A stretch of 64,000 bases of DNA from Methylococcus sp. EFPC2 (GTDB taxonomy: Bacteria; Pseudomonadota; Gammaproteobacteria; Methylococcales; Methylococcaceae), in assembly GCF_016925495.1 (NCBI RefSeq), contig NZ_CP070491.1, positions 3,534,001 through 3,598,000 of the forward strand, in the 5' to 3' direction. How positions within the stretch are numbered: position 1 is the stretch's first letter; each line of letters begins with the position of its first letter. The notes below the pieces were generated by a model. That model was given only the letters and a program-made list of their open reading frames with translations. It was not told where the DNA came from and made no database searches. This document shows, one piece after another, positions 18,801 to 27,371 of the stretch. Position numbers and translations under genes: made by a program.

Positions 18801-20874
18801 TGATCAGGTCGTCGGCATCGCCGGTCGAGCATTCTTGTAGTCCTATCTTGCGGGACTCCTTACTCAGCCGATTAAGCCCATCGTATTCGAAGAAGGTGTA
18901 ATGCGAGTTGGCGTCGATGGTGCAGATGCGGTTGCCGACCGGGTCGTAACGGGTTTCGGTGACATTGGACAGTGCATCGGTCACCTTGCTCGGGCGGTTC
19001 TGCACGTCGTAGGTAAGAAGTGTGACCTTGCCGCGCAGATCGGTGAGTTGAGTCCGGTTGTCGTTGCCGTCGTAGGCATATGCCGTAATCAGGTTCAGCC
19101 CACCCGGATCGCGGATTTCCTTGACCAAGCGGTTGCGCAGGTCGTATTGATGACTCGTCGCCTGGAAGGTGTCCGGCGCCTTGGTCGCCTGCTTCCTGAC
19201 CTGGATGCGATTGCCTACGCCGTCATACTGGTATTGGGTGGCAAATCCCAAGGGGTCGGTTTCTGTTGCCAGCCGGTTGAGGCCGTCATAAACGTATAGC
19301 GTCACATGGCCGTTGGCGTCGGTGGTCTGGATGCGGTTGCCGACGCCGTCATAGGCGTACTCGGTCACATGCCCCTGTGGATCGATAGTTTTGATCCTGT
19401 TGCCGGCAGCATCGTATTGGTAGCTCGTAATGTGGCCGTTGGGGTCTTTTTCCGTCAGCACATTGCCGTGGGTGTCATAGGCCCATTCCGTCACAAGATT
19501 AAGCCCGCCGTCGTCGCGGGTTTCCTTGGTGCGGTTGCCGACGGCATCGTATTCGTAGCGGGTTACGGAGCCGTTGGGATAGCTGATCCGGGTGACGTTG
19601 TTGAAAACCGGCTCGTATTGGTAGGCGGTATCGAAATACTCGGCGGGGTAGACCAGGTAGCGACGTTCCTGGGTGAGATTGCCTTGGGCGTCATAGGTAT
19701 ATTCGGTCCGGTGGCCGTTGGCGTCGGTCACGGATGAGACATTCAATGTCGCGGGATCATAGGTGTACTTGGTTTCTGCGCCGTCGGGAGCGCGGATGCG
19801 GGTGATATAGCCGTTAGCGTCGTAGTCATACTGCCAGGTATTGCCCCGGCCATCGGTACGAAAAGTAGTGGAAACTTTTGTGGAAGGATCGACCTTGTAA
19901 ACTCGGCACAATTGGGTCGCCAGCGCACTATCTTCGATGGCCCAGCTGTTGGGGTTGGTTTGGCTGAAGAGCTTAGCGTCTGTGCCGTCAGTGGTGAACA
20001 GCGGTTTGTCTACCTGGTAGCCAAAGTTGAAGCGGCGCCCATCGCGATCCAACTTTTGGGTCATCTGGTACAGGTAGTTGTAGGAGTAGCTTTGAGTTTT
20101 CCCTCCTGGATCGACGATGCGCAGTAGTTGGGTGTTGGTGCCATCGTATTGCAGGGTGGTGACCTTGCCGCGTGGGTCCGTGATGGCTGAAAGCTTGCGG
20201 GCTGCGTTGTATGTCAGATTGAGGCTGCGGCCATAGGTGTCGGTAATGCTGCTCAGCAAGCCGCCGGTATAGGCCAGGGTGGTACTGATACCTTTGGGGT
20301 GGCTGATCTTTTTCAGCCAATATAACTGCTGGCCGTTCAGCGTCGGGCTGCCGGCAACCAGGGAGAATTCGTAGCGGGTTTGGTCTTTGTAGATGACGGT
20401 GAAACCCGTGGAGGTGCGGGTTAGGGTTTCGAAATAGCCCGCCGTTGAAACGTAGCGAGTGCTCGATATAGGGGTGTATTTGGTTACCCGGCCGTTGCCG
20501 TCGTAGCGGAACATTTCCATCCGCTGCTGGAATAGGAAGATGTTATAGCTGTGGGTCCAGCCCACACCCATGGTGGTCAGGACACGGCCGAGAGATCCAT
20601 CGGCGTTGTAGCTGTCGTAATTGAAATCTAAGTCGACATTACCGTCGGCGGTGCCTCCGATGCTCGGGCCTGCGTAACTCTCCTTCATATTGCCTTCGGA
20701 CAGGCTGGTGGCGGTGCCGGAAGTTGCGTTTGATGGCAAGTTCGACGGCCCTTTGCTTACGCATGTCGGGCAGGGGTTCAAGCAGGCTAAAAATTTGGCC
20801 TCGGCAGGAAAGGCCAATAGCAAGGTGGTGAATAGAACGAGGGCGGAAAACGCGGTGCGGTAGCAGGCAGCCAT
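15823..20874 (-). CDS. Sec-exported RHS/YD-repeat protein with cysteine-rich C-terminal tip
   Basis: A 1683-residue RHS protein. Residues 1-26 are a classical signal peptide ending AEA. Many YD repeats (for example YDGLNRLATETDPLGF, YDAVGNRTKETRDDGG) form the predicted shell through to the conserved core YYYRARYYDPDKGRFLQRD. The core ends at DPFGL near residue 1495. The roughly 185-residue tip after it is unlike the rest: 13 cysteines, a Pro/Lys-rich end, and clearly lower GC. No PAAR or VgrG domain is present, so a type VI cargo role is not indicated. The start has GGGAGA five bases upstream. The PEP-CTERM gene lies 33 bases before it on the same strand. No immunity gene follows the tip. Confidence 0.9.
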   Translation of the reverse strand: MAACYRTAFSALVLFTTLLLAFPAEAKFLACLNPCPTCVSKGPSNLPSNATSGTATSLSEGNMKESYAGPSIGGTADGNVDLDFNYDSYNADGSLGRVLTTMGVGWTHSYNIFLFQQRMEMFRYDGNGRVTKYTPISSTRYVSTAGYFETLTRTSTGFTVIYKDQTRYEFSLVAGSPTLNGQQLYWLKKISHPKGISTTLAYTGGLLSSITDTYGRSLNLTYNAARKLSAITDPRGKVTTLQYDGTNTQLLRIVDPGGKTQSYSYNYLYQMTQKLDRDGRRFNFGYQVDKPLFTTDGTDAKLFSQTNPNSWAIEDSALATQLCRVYKVDPSTKVSTTFRTDGRGNTWQYDYDANGYITRIRAPDGAETKYTYDPATLNVSSVTDANGHRTEYTYDAQGNLTQERRYLVYPAEYFDTAYQYEPVFNNVTRISYPNGSVTRYEYDAVGNRTKETRDDGGLNLVTEWAYDTHGNVLTEKDPNGHITSYQYDAAGNRIKTIDPQGHVTEYAYDGVGNRIQTTDANGHVTLYVYDGLNRLATETDPLGFATQYQYDGVGNRIQVRKQATKAPDTFQATSHQYDLRNRLVKEIRDPGGLNLITAYAYDGNDNRTQLTDLRGKVTLLTYDVQNRPSKVTDALSNVTETRYDPVGNRICTIDANSHYTFFEYDGLNRLSKESRKIGLQECSTGDADDLITQTFYDTGAPIPPIHCLALECEKPTPGSSNISHVIDPEGKHSYFKYDHVDRRVMTIRKVGDIADDFDKTGNPADDDWSEVVQYDPVGNVLARIDANGNATTFTYSADNLLKTEANALGETTAYTYDGAHNLNTTTSPGGNVTTNTYDDRNELIQVGDAEGPLAGSNSVTKPGYAYDGIGNRIKECDGNDHCTQYSYDAVNRLIAVTDALGQTTQHTYDPAGNLVKTLDREAHAMCYVYDDINRRIRQVQKVGDTDCTANGGDGDADDVWTKTVYDQVGNVTELTTAKTNGQGTPTICNGGAPTADCETTRYVYDEVNRLVRETYPDAGIRRFAYDKAGNLKRRTDPINRITDYVYNDLYYLTLRDYQVDPDDSFVYDVGGRMILAGRAGWIVNFSYDQANRVVQSTQDGKPVAYAYDIPNRRRTLAYPSGKVVTEDRDFRERLADINGGGIATYAYDPGNRVLTRTYGNGTSANYLYNANNWITDLTHTKAGPTLIAGFGHQYDNEGNKRFEEKQHDTGHSEGYEYDDLYRLIHYKVGDLVGSDVPLPLTQTQYDLDKLGNWNDKIKDGVTETRQHNAVNEITQLDGVPLSYDDNGNLIQDDRYVYEYDQENRLTKVSSFGPLQVVGEYRYDALSRRIVKKSGPTRGNKETRYFYDDARIVEEQNATGTTEASYVYGNYIDEVLTMDRGGQTYYYHQNALWSVEAITDGAANVVERYAYDAYGHPTITDGAGNPVLPNPWGTARSAIGNPWMFTGRQYDEETGIYYYRARYYDPDKGRFLQRDSFFPEISIYEYTDGNPVSYSDPFGLITLNPLKKDECSPVGLKKTFYPLIRQYQNCAPASEPLNWKYERGQKETITIGSKLGGECKGVSGECSVEVETELSVTDEASGTVRKCKKTCLYLIANCECNWEFQYYPGLLSNWTIRTYWDCSFGGFRKRGLSCPDGKTEPECPKQGDPIEPQKPPHVPTPKPKPPSKPKPCGPRGCVPHTKPA

Positions 20875-20907
20875 GGCGATTCTCCCGTGAGTGCATTCTT
20901 GAGCGGT

Positions 20908-21765
20908 TCAGGCGCGCCGGGTTCTGTACATGGCGGGCAGGAACAAGGCCATGAGCCAGAGCGTGGCGGGTTCGGGGATGTTGGCCACCCGTTCTTCTGC
21001 GTCGCCTCCGTTCAGTAACGCGTAGCGGACGCCGTAGTGCAGGTCGAGGGTGTTGGTGAGCAAATAATTCATCTTGCCCGCCTTGTCACGGCTATTGGGG
21101 CCAATGACCAAGTGTGTCCTTAGGTCTTGATCTGGAACCAATGCGTTGATCGTCACAAAACCTACGTCGTCGCCAAAGAGTTGCTGACTGAAAGTGACTT
21201 CGGCTTCGGCCAGCACACCGTATTGGTCCGTTTTGACACTCAGGGCATAGTCTATGAGCACGTTGAAGGTGACGCTGACCGGGTCGCCGTCCGGGCCGCC
21301 GGTGATTTGGAAATAGCTAGGCAGGAAAGGATCATCGAGGCGCACGGTGCCCTGACCTTGGGAAATGGCGCTGCCCTCGACCTTGCCGGGAATATTTCCG
21401 TCGGCGGTGGCGCTCCCGCTGATCTCGAGATAAGGCGGAGTGGGAGGCGGATCGATGGCTACACCGCCGGCACTGGCCCAGGTGACGGCCGCCGTGAAGG
21501 TGGCGGTGTCGGGGCCGATTTTCTCGTCGATAGGAGGTTCGCTAAAAGAAGGACTGAACTCGCCCAGGGAGTTGTTGGCGCTGGCTTGAGCCTGAAGTAT
21601 CCAGGGCCCGGTGAATTGCACCGTTCCTGTTTTCGGCGCGATGCCCACATCGTGGAAGGTCAAATTGCTGTGGGCGATAGCGGTGGCCCAGGCAGGACCT
21701 GCACCGAGAGTGACTGCGCCCAGCAGGCCGGCCGTAAAGATTGTGCGGAATGCAGGTTTGAACAT
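20908..21765 (-). CDS. PEP-CTERM sorted secreted protein
   Basis: A 285-residue secreted protein with an N-terminal signal peptide ending near AWATA. At its C-terminus (about 263-285) it carries the tripartite PEP-CTERM signal: IPEPATLWLMALFLP followed by a basic YRTRRA tail. The exosortase pathway uses such signals. The body between is beta-rich, Gly/Pro/Ser/Thr-rich and without a named domain. GAGGAA lies five bases before the ATG. It heads a probable two-gene operon with the RHS protein. No exosortase gene is in the window, so sorting must depend on one elsewhere. Confidence 0.85.
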   Translation of the reverse strand: MFKPAFRTIFTAGLLGAVTLGAGPAWATAIAHSNLTFHDVGIAPKTGTVQFTGPWILQAQASANNSLGEFSPSFSEPPIDEKIGPDTATFTAAVTWASAGGVAIDPPPTPPYLEISGSATADGNIPGKVEGSAISQGQGTVRLDDPFLPSYFQITGGPDGDPVSVTFNVLIDYALSVKTDQYGVLAEAEVTFSQQLFGDDVGFVTINALVPDQDLRTHLVIGPNSRDKAGKMNYLLTNTLDLHYGVRYALLNGGDAEERVANIPEPATLWLMALFLPAMYRTRRA

Positions 21766-21871
21766 TTTTATTCCTCACAGACGTTGTTATCTGTCCATCT
21801 ACGGTTCGTTGTCGACATGGACTGATGCGTTACGCGCCAAATTCCTGGTTGCTCCCAAAGCTCCATAGCGC

Positions 21872-21925
21872 AAAAAAACCGGGCCACCGAGTGTGACTTA
21901 ATCGAAGTCACACTCGGTGGCCCGG
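21872..21925 (-). terminator. strong intrinsic terminator with no confident gene upstream
   Basis: A perfect 21-bp inverted repeat (21879-21899 with 21905-21925, loop AATCG). On the minus strand it is followed directly by seven T. It points away from the region 21926-22941, where I see no convincing gene. A weak 31-codon frame starting at 21993 ends with its stop codon in the loop. Confidence 0.85.
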
Positions 21926-22941
21926 CTTCCGTTCGTCTTGATCCGCGATATTTCACACCTACTTACCGGTAGGTTTGCGTTTCGCTTTTTCATCCAGTCG
22001 CCTTCTATGACGTGGTCGAGTATCGCGTCTGCGGTTGAATATCGCCGAAGAATTATTCTGATTAGTATCCTTATGCAGCTAATACCCAAAAACCTTGCTC
22101 CGGCAGAGGTTGCCAGAGCCCAGATTCCTTGAATAGTTACCGGAGTAATGCCAAACCGCGAACAGCTACTTTGTCCCAGCTTGGGGGACCTTGCTAGTCA
22201 GGAAAATTACTAGAACCGCCTCTCGAGTATCGGCTTACTAGGCTCAAAACCATATTGCCGACTTAATTCAAGACATCGCGTTTCTTGTTGCTCACGAAAA
22301 CAGGGCAATAATTACGCCATATGTTCAAGCTGTTGATAGTAATAAAAAGAAGAGCCTGGATCTCCCTTGATTAAGATAAGGTATGTATCAGATCTGCGAC
22401 ACACTCTTATCATCGAGTAGGCAAGCGATTGATTTTTAATTAGATATCCATGTGTCTTATATATGAGACGAAGTACATTTGCCGGCATCTTCCTTGTTCC
22501 GTCAAAAGTATTAAGGAAAGCTGAGTCGGCAAGCTGAAATTGCCAACCGCCGGACTGCTTAGATATTTCTTGGGTGCTTCATAGCGTGGCCGGCATATGT
22601 GCCGGGGCAGGGCAATCGCATGACGGAACATAGCGCGTCATACCGCCAGGGAATGGCGGAATCCAGTGACAGGGGTGTTACCTCGAACCCATCCATGGGG
22701 CTTGGACTCCGGCAGTTCCAATTGCAAGCGTCGCTTGAGTCGCGACCGTCCATGCCGGAAAGACGGATTCTTTGTGGGACCGCGGTTTCTGGATAGCCCG
22801 TGGGGGTTGCCGATATCGCGCTCGATGCTGTGGCATCAGCGTTTGGGCATATTTATTCGCGTGGATCTCAATACCCGATTCGGGTCGCGTGCGGTCATCG
22901 TATTCCGCTATTCAACGACCGTTGTCGAGTATTTGAACAAC
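21926..22941. other. gene-poor stretch upstream of the PEP-CTERM unit
   Basis: About 1 kb without a supportable protein gene on either strand. Open frames are short, lack ribosome sites and show mixed codon use. The stretch is AT-richer than its surroundings between about 22240 and 22560. It contains a REP-like unit near 22634 and sits behind the strong terminator at 21872-21925. A small RNA or a decayed gene remains possible. Confidence 0.5.
22634..22675. repeat. degenerate REP-type repeat
   Basis: The segment around CGTCATACCGCCAGGGAATG and GGCGGAATCCAGTGACAG resembles the widespread extragenic palindrome of the CGTCATTCC..GGAATCCAG type. Arms CCGCCA / TGGCGG are still paired. The match is partial. 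Confidence 0.45.
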
Positions 22942-23724
22942 TCAAACTTTCCAGTCGTAATCCACCGTCAGCGGCGCGTGGTCGCTGAAGCGCTCGTCCT
23001 TGTAGATGCTCGTCGAGAGGGCCTGGGCGGCGAGCGCGGGGGTGGCGATCTGGTAGTCGATGCGCCATCCCACGTTCTTGGCCCAGGCCTGGCCGCGGTT
23101 GCTCCACCAGGTGTAGGCCTCGCCGGTGGTCTCCGGATGCAGGCGGCGGTAGACGTCCACCCAGCCCAGTTCGTCGAACACCCGGGTGAGCCAGGCGCGC
23201 TCTTCGGGCAGGAAGCCGCTGTTCTTCTGGTTGCTTTTCCAGTTCTTCAGATCGATTTCCTGGTGGGCGATGTTCCAGTCGCCGCAGAGTAGGACTTCAC
23301 GGTCGGCATTCGCCAGATCCGCCAGGTGACCGTAGAAATAGTCCATGAAGGCGTATTTGGCCGTCTGCCGGTGTTCGCCGCTGGAACCCGAGGGCAGGTA
23401 AACGGAGATGACGGATAAGTTGCCGTAGACCAGTTCGAGATAGCGCCCCTCGGCGTCGATCTCGGCCACGCCCAGGCCTTCGACGATACGCTCGGGCTGG
23501 TGTTTGGCGTAGAGTCCTACGCCGCTGTAACCCTTCTTCTCGGCGTAGTGGAAATAGCCGTAATAGCCGTGCGGATTGAGCATCTCCGCCGTCATGTCGG
23601 CGGTCTGGGCCTTGAGTTCCTGCAGGCAGACGAAATCGGCGTGCTGTTTTTCCAGCCAGGGCAGAAAGCCCTTGCTGACGGCGGAGCGTATGCCGTTGAG
23701 GTTGGCGCTGATGACACGAAGCAT
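22942..23724 (-). CDS. xthA: exodeoxyribonuclease III
   Basis: A base-excision-repair AP endonuclease and 3'-exonuclease of 260 residues, normal for the Xth/ExoIII family. It starts MLRVISANLNGIRSAVSKG. The metal-ligand Glu is in FVCLQELKAQ, the catalytic region CGDWNIAHQEIDLKN is intact, and the C-terminal SDHAPLTVDYDW carries the catalytic Asp-His. It stands alone, with no co-directional partner close by. The gene has no visible defect. Confidence 0.96.
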   Translation of the reverse strand: MLRVISANLNGIRSAVSKGFLPWLEKQHADFVCLQELKAQTADMTAEMLNPHGYYGYFHYAEKKGYSGVGLYAKHQPERIVEGLGVAEIDAEGRYLELVYGNLSVISVYLPSGSSGEHRQTAKYAFMDYFYGHLADLANADREVLLCGDWNIAHQEIDLKNWKSNQKNSGFLPEERAWLTRVFDELGWVDVYRRLHPETTGEAYTWWSNRGQAWAKNVGWRIDYQIATPALAAQALSTSIYKDERFSDHAPLTVDYDWKV

Positions 23725-23937
23725 GTGGGTTTCCCGTTGGACGATGGCTCATCTTAACGGCGATGCGGGCGGATTGCCCGCTCCCCCCGGGAAACGGTCT
23801 GGTGCTTATCCACAGATTGCGTGGAAAAGCCTGTGGATAAGGGTGTGAACATGACGCGATCACCCAGGGTTGGCGCCGCCGGGAACGTATCGTCCAAATC
23901 CGATGCAGCCGCTTCGGGGGACGGACTAGGGCTGCGG

Positions 23938-23969
23938 AAAAGGAACTGCCGTCCCGGGCGGGACGGCAG
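23938..23969 (-). terminator. terminator of the phospholipase C gene
   Basis: A 9-bp stem CTGCCGTCC / GGACGGCAG (23946-23954, 23961-23969) lies 14 bases past the phospholipase stop codon. On the minus strand it is followed by TTCCTTTTCC, an imperfect T-rich tract. Confidence 0.6.
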
Positions 23970-23983
23970 CAAGATCCAAGGCT

Positions 23984-26176
23984 TCAGTCTTCGCCGTCTA
24001 CTCGGTACTGCTCCGCCAGCGCCGGACCGCCGAGTGCCGGGTCGCTGACCGATGCGCGGCCGGTTTCCAGGCGGCCGGCGAAGCGTCGGCTGTAACCGGT
24101 CTCGCCTGCTACCCGCACGGAGAAGTCGTACCAGTTAGCGCTCTTGCGCAAGGGCCACTGCAGGATGCGTTCGGCATGGCCGGGGATGGTGAACGTTTCC
24201 GCTTCAAGCTCGTAGTATTTGTTCGCTGCCAGGGTGAATACCGCCTTGGCCTTACCTTCGTTGCGCAGTTTGATGACGAGCGTTCCCCTGTGACGGTCGT
24301 AGGCGATCCGCACCTCGGGATTTGCATCGAGCTCCGACGTCCGGGCATGGCCGGTGAAGTGGCGGTGGAAACCGTTCGGTCCGAGTACCCAAAGATCATA
24401 GGCGCCCGCACTCGCCGGTGCCCAATGGCCGGTCAGCTGCTTGCCCGGCTCGACCGTGTAACGGCGCGGGATGGAGTTCAGATCGAGGCGGTCGTAGACG
24501 TGGAAGACGGCCGCCGCCTTGCCCGTATTGCCAAACACCAGTTCGATCCGGTCGGCAGCCACAACCCGGTCGTGCACGTGCAGCTCGTAGGGCAGCGCAC
24601 GCGAAGGACGCAGGCCCGCGGCCTGCACCGGCAGCGTGATGGAAGCCGGCGTGGCGGGCACTGTGCGACCCGGCAGGGCGCGTGCCTGCTCGGCGAGCGC
24701 CAGGGTGTCCGGCAACTGGTTCAGGAATTCCTGGTCGTTCGGGTCGGCGAAATTGAAGGCGGTCGTCAGGTCGCCGCAGACCGCCCGGCGCCAGGGGGAA
24801 ATGTTGGGTTCCAACACGCCGAAACGGGCCTCGATGAAGCGGATCACCGAGGTGTGGTCGAACACCTGCGAATTCACCCAGCCACCCTTGCTCCAGGGCG
24901 AGACCACGTACAGCGGAACGCGCGGGCCGAGTCCGTAGGCGCGGTGCAGCAAGGCCTGCTCGGTGGCGTTATTGTGATAGCTGACCAGATGCTCGTGGTA
25001 TTCGCCGATGGTGTCGACGGTCGAAGCACCGGCGAGTTCCGCCTGGGCCGGATCTTCGTTCCAGGAGACATAGGAAGGCGCGGCCGGCGGCGGCACGTGG
25101 TCGAAGAAACCGTCGTTCTCGTCGAAGTTGACGATCAGCACGGTCTTGCTCCAGACCTCCGGATTGGCGGTCAGGGCGTCCAGCACGCGGGCCGTGTAAT
25201 CGGCGCCCTGGGCGGGGCTGGAAGGACCGGGATGTTCGGAGCCTTCGGCGGTCGCGACGATCCAGGAAACCTGGGGCAGCAGCCCGGCGAGCACGTCTTC
25301 CTTGAGCTTGTCCAGGTCGCGGGTGCTCACGCCGCGCTGGCGCAAGGATTCGGAATAGCCCGGCCGCTGGAACCACGCGTCGCGGAAGACATGAAAGCCC
25401 GCCAGGGAGTTGTCGGTGAAGTTGTCTTCCATGTTCTCGTACACCTGCCAACTGATGCCGGCCTCTTCCAGCCGCTCGGTGTAGGTGACCCAGCTGTAGC
25501 CGCCGTCGTTGCCGGGATTGGCGTCGAACCAGTCGTAATCGTTGTAGGTGGCCGGGCCGTTGCCCAGCGCCAACGGATCGTTGCTGCCGGTCCACAGGAA
25601 CAGCCGGTTGGTGTTGGTGCCGCCCTGGAATGAGCAATGGTAGGCGTCGCAAATCGTGAAGGCATTGGCCAGGGCGTACTGGAAAGGAATGTCGTCCTCG
25701 CCGTAATAGCCCAGCGAATGGTTGAATTTCGCCCGCGGCCATTGGTTCATCCGTCCCTCGTCCCAGGCGTACTGGGCGTTGGTCCAGGAATGCGGCGTGC
25801 CTTCCACGCGCATGTATTCGAAATGCTGCTCGGTGTTCAGATGGAAGGGAACGATGGCTTCCGGCGTAGCGGTAGAGGACTGGTTGGGCTGGTACCAGAC
25901 GGTCTTGCCTTCGATGCCGGGCGCATCCGCTACGGGTATGGGGAAGGGGTCGGAGAAGCCGCGCACGCCGTGGAGCGCGCCGAAATAATGGTCGAATGAA
26001 CGGTTTTCCTGGGTGAGGATGACGATGTGCTCCACGTCGCGGATCGTGCCGGTCTTGCGGTGGGCTTCGATCGCCATGGCCCGCTGGATGGCCGGCGGAA
26101 ACAGGGAAAGGGCGGTGGCGGCGCCGGTGCCGGCCGCCAGGGTGCCGAGAAATTCGCGGCGGGTTTGTTTGCTCAT
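23984..26176 (-). CDS. Tat-exported phosphocholine-type phospholipase C
   Basis: A 730-residue enzyme of the PlcH/PlcN/AcpA phosphoesterase family, expected to cleave phospholipid head groups outside the cytoplasm. It begins with a twin-arginine signal (TRREFLGTLAAG). The catalytic domain has ILTQENRSFDHYFG with the family's EN(R)SFDHYFG motif, QGGTNTNRLFLWTG, and NFDENDGFFDHVPPPAAP. Two beta-rich C-terminal DUF756 domains follow (about 510-600 and 625-715), typical of phosphocholine-specific members. The length is normal. It has no cotranscribed chaperone gene. Phosphate- or choline-responsive control is known for relatives but is not visible here. Confidence 0.93.
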   Translation of the reverse strand: MSKQTRREFLGTLAAGTGAATALSLFPPAIQRAMAIEAHRKTGTIRDVEHIVILTQENRSFDHYFGALHGVRGFSDPFPIPVADAPGIEGKTVWYQPNQSSTATPEAIVPFHLNTEQHFEYMRVEGTPHSWTNAQYAWDEGRMNQWPRAKFNHSLGYYGEDDIPFQYALANAFTICDAYHCSFQGGTNTNRLFLWTGSNDPLALGNGPATYNDYDWFDANPGNDGGYSWVTYTERLEEAGISWQVYENMEDNFTDNSLAGFHVFRDAWFQRPGYSESLRQRGVSTRDLDKLKEDVLAGLLPQVSWIVATAEGSEHPGPSSPAQGADYTARVLDALTANPEVWSKTVLIVNFDENDGFFDHVPPPAAPSYVSWNEDPAQAELAGASTVDTIGEYHEHLVSYHNNATEQALLHRAYGLGPRVPLYVVSPWSKGGWVNSQVFDHTSVIRFIEARFGVLEPNISPWRRAVCGDLTTAFNFADPNDQEFLNQLPDTLALAEQARALPGRTVPATPASITLPVQAAGLRPSRALPYELHVHDRVVAADRIELVFGNTGKAAAVFHVYDRLDLNSIPRRYTVEPGKQLTGHWAPASAGAYDLWVLGPNGFHRHFTGHARTSELDANPEVRIAYDRHRGTLVIKLRNEGKAKAVFTLAANKYYELEAETFTIPGHAERILQWPLRKSANWYDFSVRVAGETGYSRRFAGRLETGRASVSDPALGGPALAEQYRVDGED

Positions 26177-26862
26177 GGATGGTTTCCCTTGGAATGGAGG
26201 TCGTGCGAGGTTAGCCCGGGCGCTGTCTCGCCTCCCGGTTGGTCCCGAAGCCGGCGTGCACCGGCCGCAGGTTGCGAGAACCGGCCCGGTGCGAACGGTG
26301 GTCGACAGGCGGCATCATTCAAGCTCGCCATAAAGCTAGGGATACGACCGTTCCAGCTCCGCGACGCGACAAGCTACAGGGACAAAATGACACGGCTGTT
26401 ACACCTTCCAAGCGGAGTTTCCGTTGGGTGGCACGGTGCCCGTCCCGGCCGCTGACGAAAGACTTCGTGGGCCGCGCCAGCCATTCCGGGCCGCTTGTTG
26501 CAATAACCGGCTTGCTCGTTCGTTAAGTGCCATGTATCGCTTGGCGAAGTATGGCCGCAGGCTGGAATGAGCTGCGGCGAATTCCAGCATTGCAAGCCTG
26601 CGAACTGGAATTCCTTCGTTATTCCAGTTCGAGTATCTCTCCCGATAAAACCAGTATCCACAGTCGAGGTGACATCACTAATCTTTTTCATCAGCAGCCG
26701 ATAACCCTTGTGCTCCACCCGTCACAGTGACAGCCAGTTCGCCCCGGAATATAAAACAACAGAATTCGATGATGTGGACAGGATTAATCACAGTCGAAGG
26801 TTTGCTCGAGCGATGGAGCTCGCAAGCTCTCCGCATCTTACGGCCCTTTTGAGGTTGGTCGC
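26177..26862. other. intergenic stretch before the AT-rich island
   Basis: Nearly 700 bases with no supportable gene. It must hold the promoter of the phospholipase gene at its left end. An inverted repeat GAATTCCAG...CTGGAATTC lies near 26579-26613, and the first island palindrome is at 26811-26845. GC content falls toward the right. Confidence 0.5.
26811..26845. repeat. island palindromic repeat, copy C
   Basis: A unit around CGATGGAGCTCGCAAGCTCTC that matches copy B (28198-28227) in about 25 of 35 aligned positions, same orientation. It lies 18 bases past the stop codon of the small membrane protein. Confidence 0.55.
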
Positions 26863-27354
26863 TTACTTAAAAACACGCCAGCCTGCTATATTTGTAAATC
26901 TAATGTATTTCTCAATTTGATTTTCAAGCAGGTTGAGATTTACTTCAAATTCATTTCGTGCTTTTACACTTGATTCGTGCAATGCAGATAGATCATATGT
27001 GTCTTCTGTCAAATGGCTATCTCTTTCATATTTATTTTTTTCATAAAAGTAGATCGTGCTTCCATTTTGCTGAATTTTTCCTAGGGTTTCATAAACTCCA
27101 TCTTCAGGATCAAAGAGGAATCTTGATTCTCTGTATGACTTTGTAAAATTGATGGATTTCTCTAGTATTTTGTCTGTTGATTCGTGCGAAGTTGCTTGAT
27201 AATATTCAAGGGCTGTTAGATAAATACTAAATCGTTTATTGTGCAAATCTAATCTTGTCTTAGCGCTTGAAATTTTCAGTTGAGAAAATAAAACTACAAA
27301 TGAAGCAGCGCTTACCGCTATCGCCGCTATACTGAAAATAGTTGTTTTATCCAT
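26863..27354 (-). CDS. small single-pass membrane protein of unknown function
   Basis: A 163-residue protein with one N-terminal transmembrane helix (about residues 5-24: FSIAAIAVSAASFVVLF) and a charged, mostly helical cytoplasmic-like domain. I do not recognise the family. The ATG at 27354 is chosen because GGAGG lies five bases upstream. The gene is much richer in A and T than neighbouring chromosome, which suggests acquisition from elsewhere. It is 17 bases after the SAP-like gene on the same strand, so the two are probably one transcript. Confidence 0.65.
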   Translation of the reverse strand: MDKTTIFSIAAIAVSAASFVVLFSQLKISSAKTRLDLHNKRFSIYLTALEYYQATSHESTDKILEKSINFTKSYRESRFLFDPEDGVYETLGKIQQNGSTIYFYEKNKYERDSHLTEDTYDLSALHESSVKARNEFEVNLNLLENQIEKYIRFTNIAGWRVFK

Positions 27355-27371
27355 GTCGCCTCCTTCGAGCA

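Noticed and set aside
16531..18840. A 769-codon plus-strand frame opposite the RHS gene
   Set aside because: Its Val/Gly/Asp repeats are the antisense image of the YD repeats; there is no ribosome site or independent domain.
15823..20874. Repeats in the RHS gene as a possible CRISPR or tandem DNA repeat
   Set aside because: They are degenerate coding YD repeats with no constant repeat/spacer pattern.
15823..20874. RHS protein as a type VI secretion effector
   Set aside because: It has a Sec signal peptide and no PAAR/VgrG domain, and no type VI genes are nearby.
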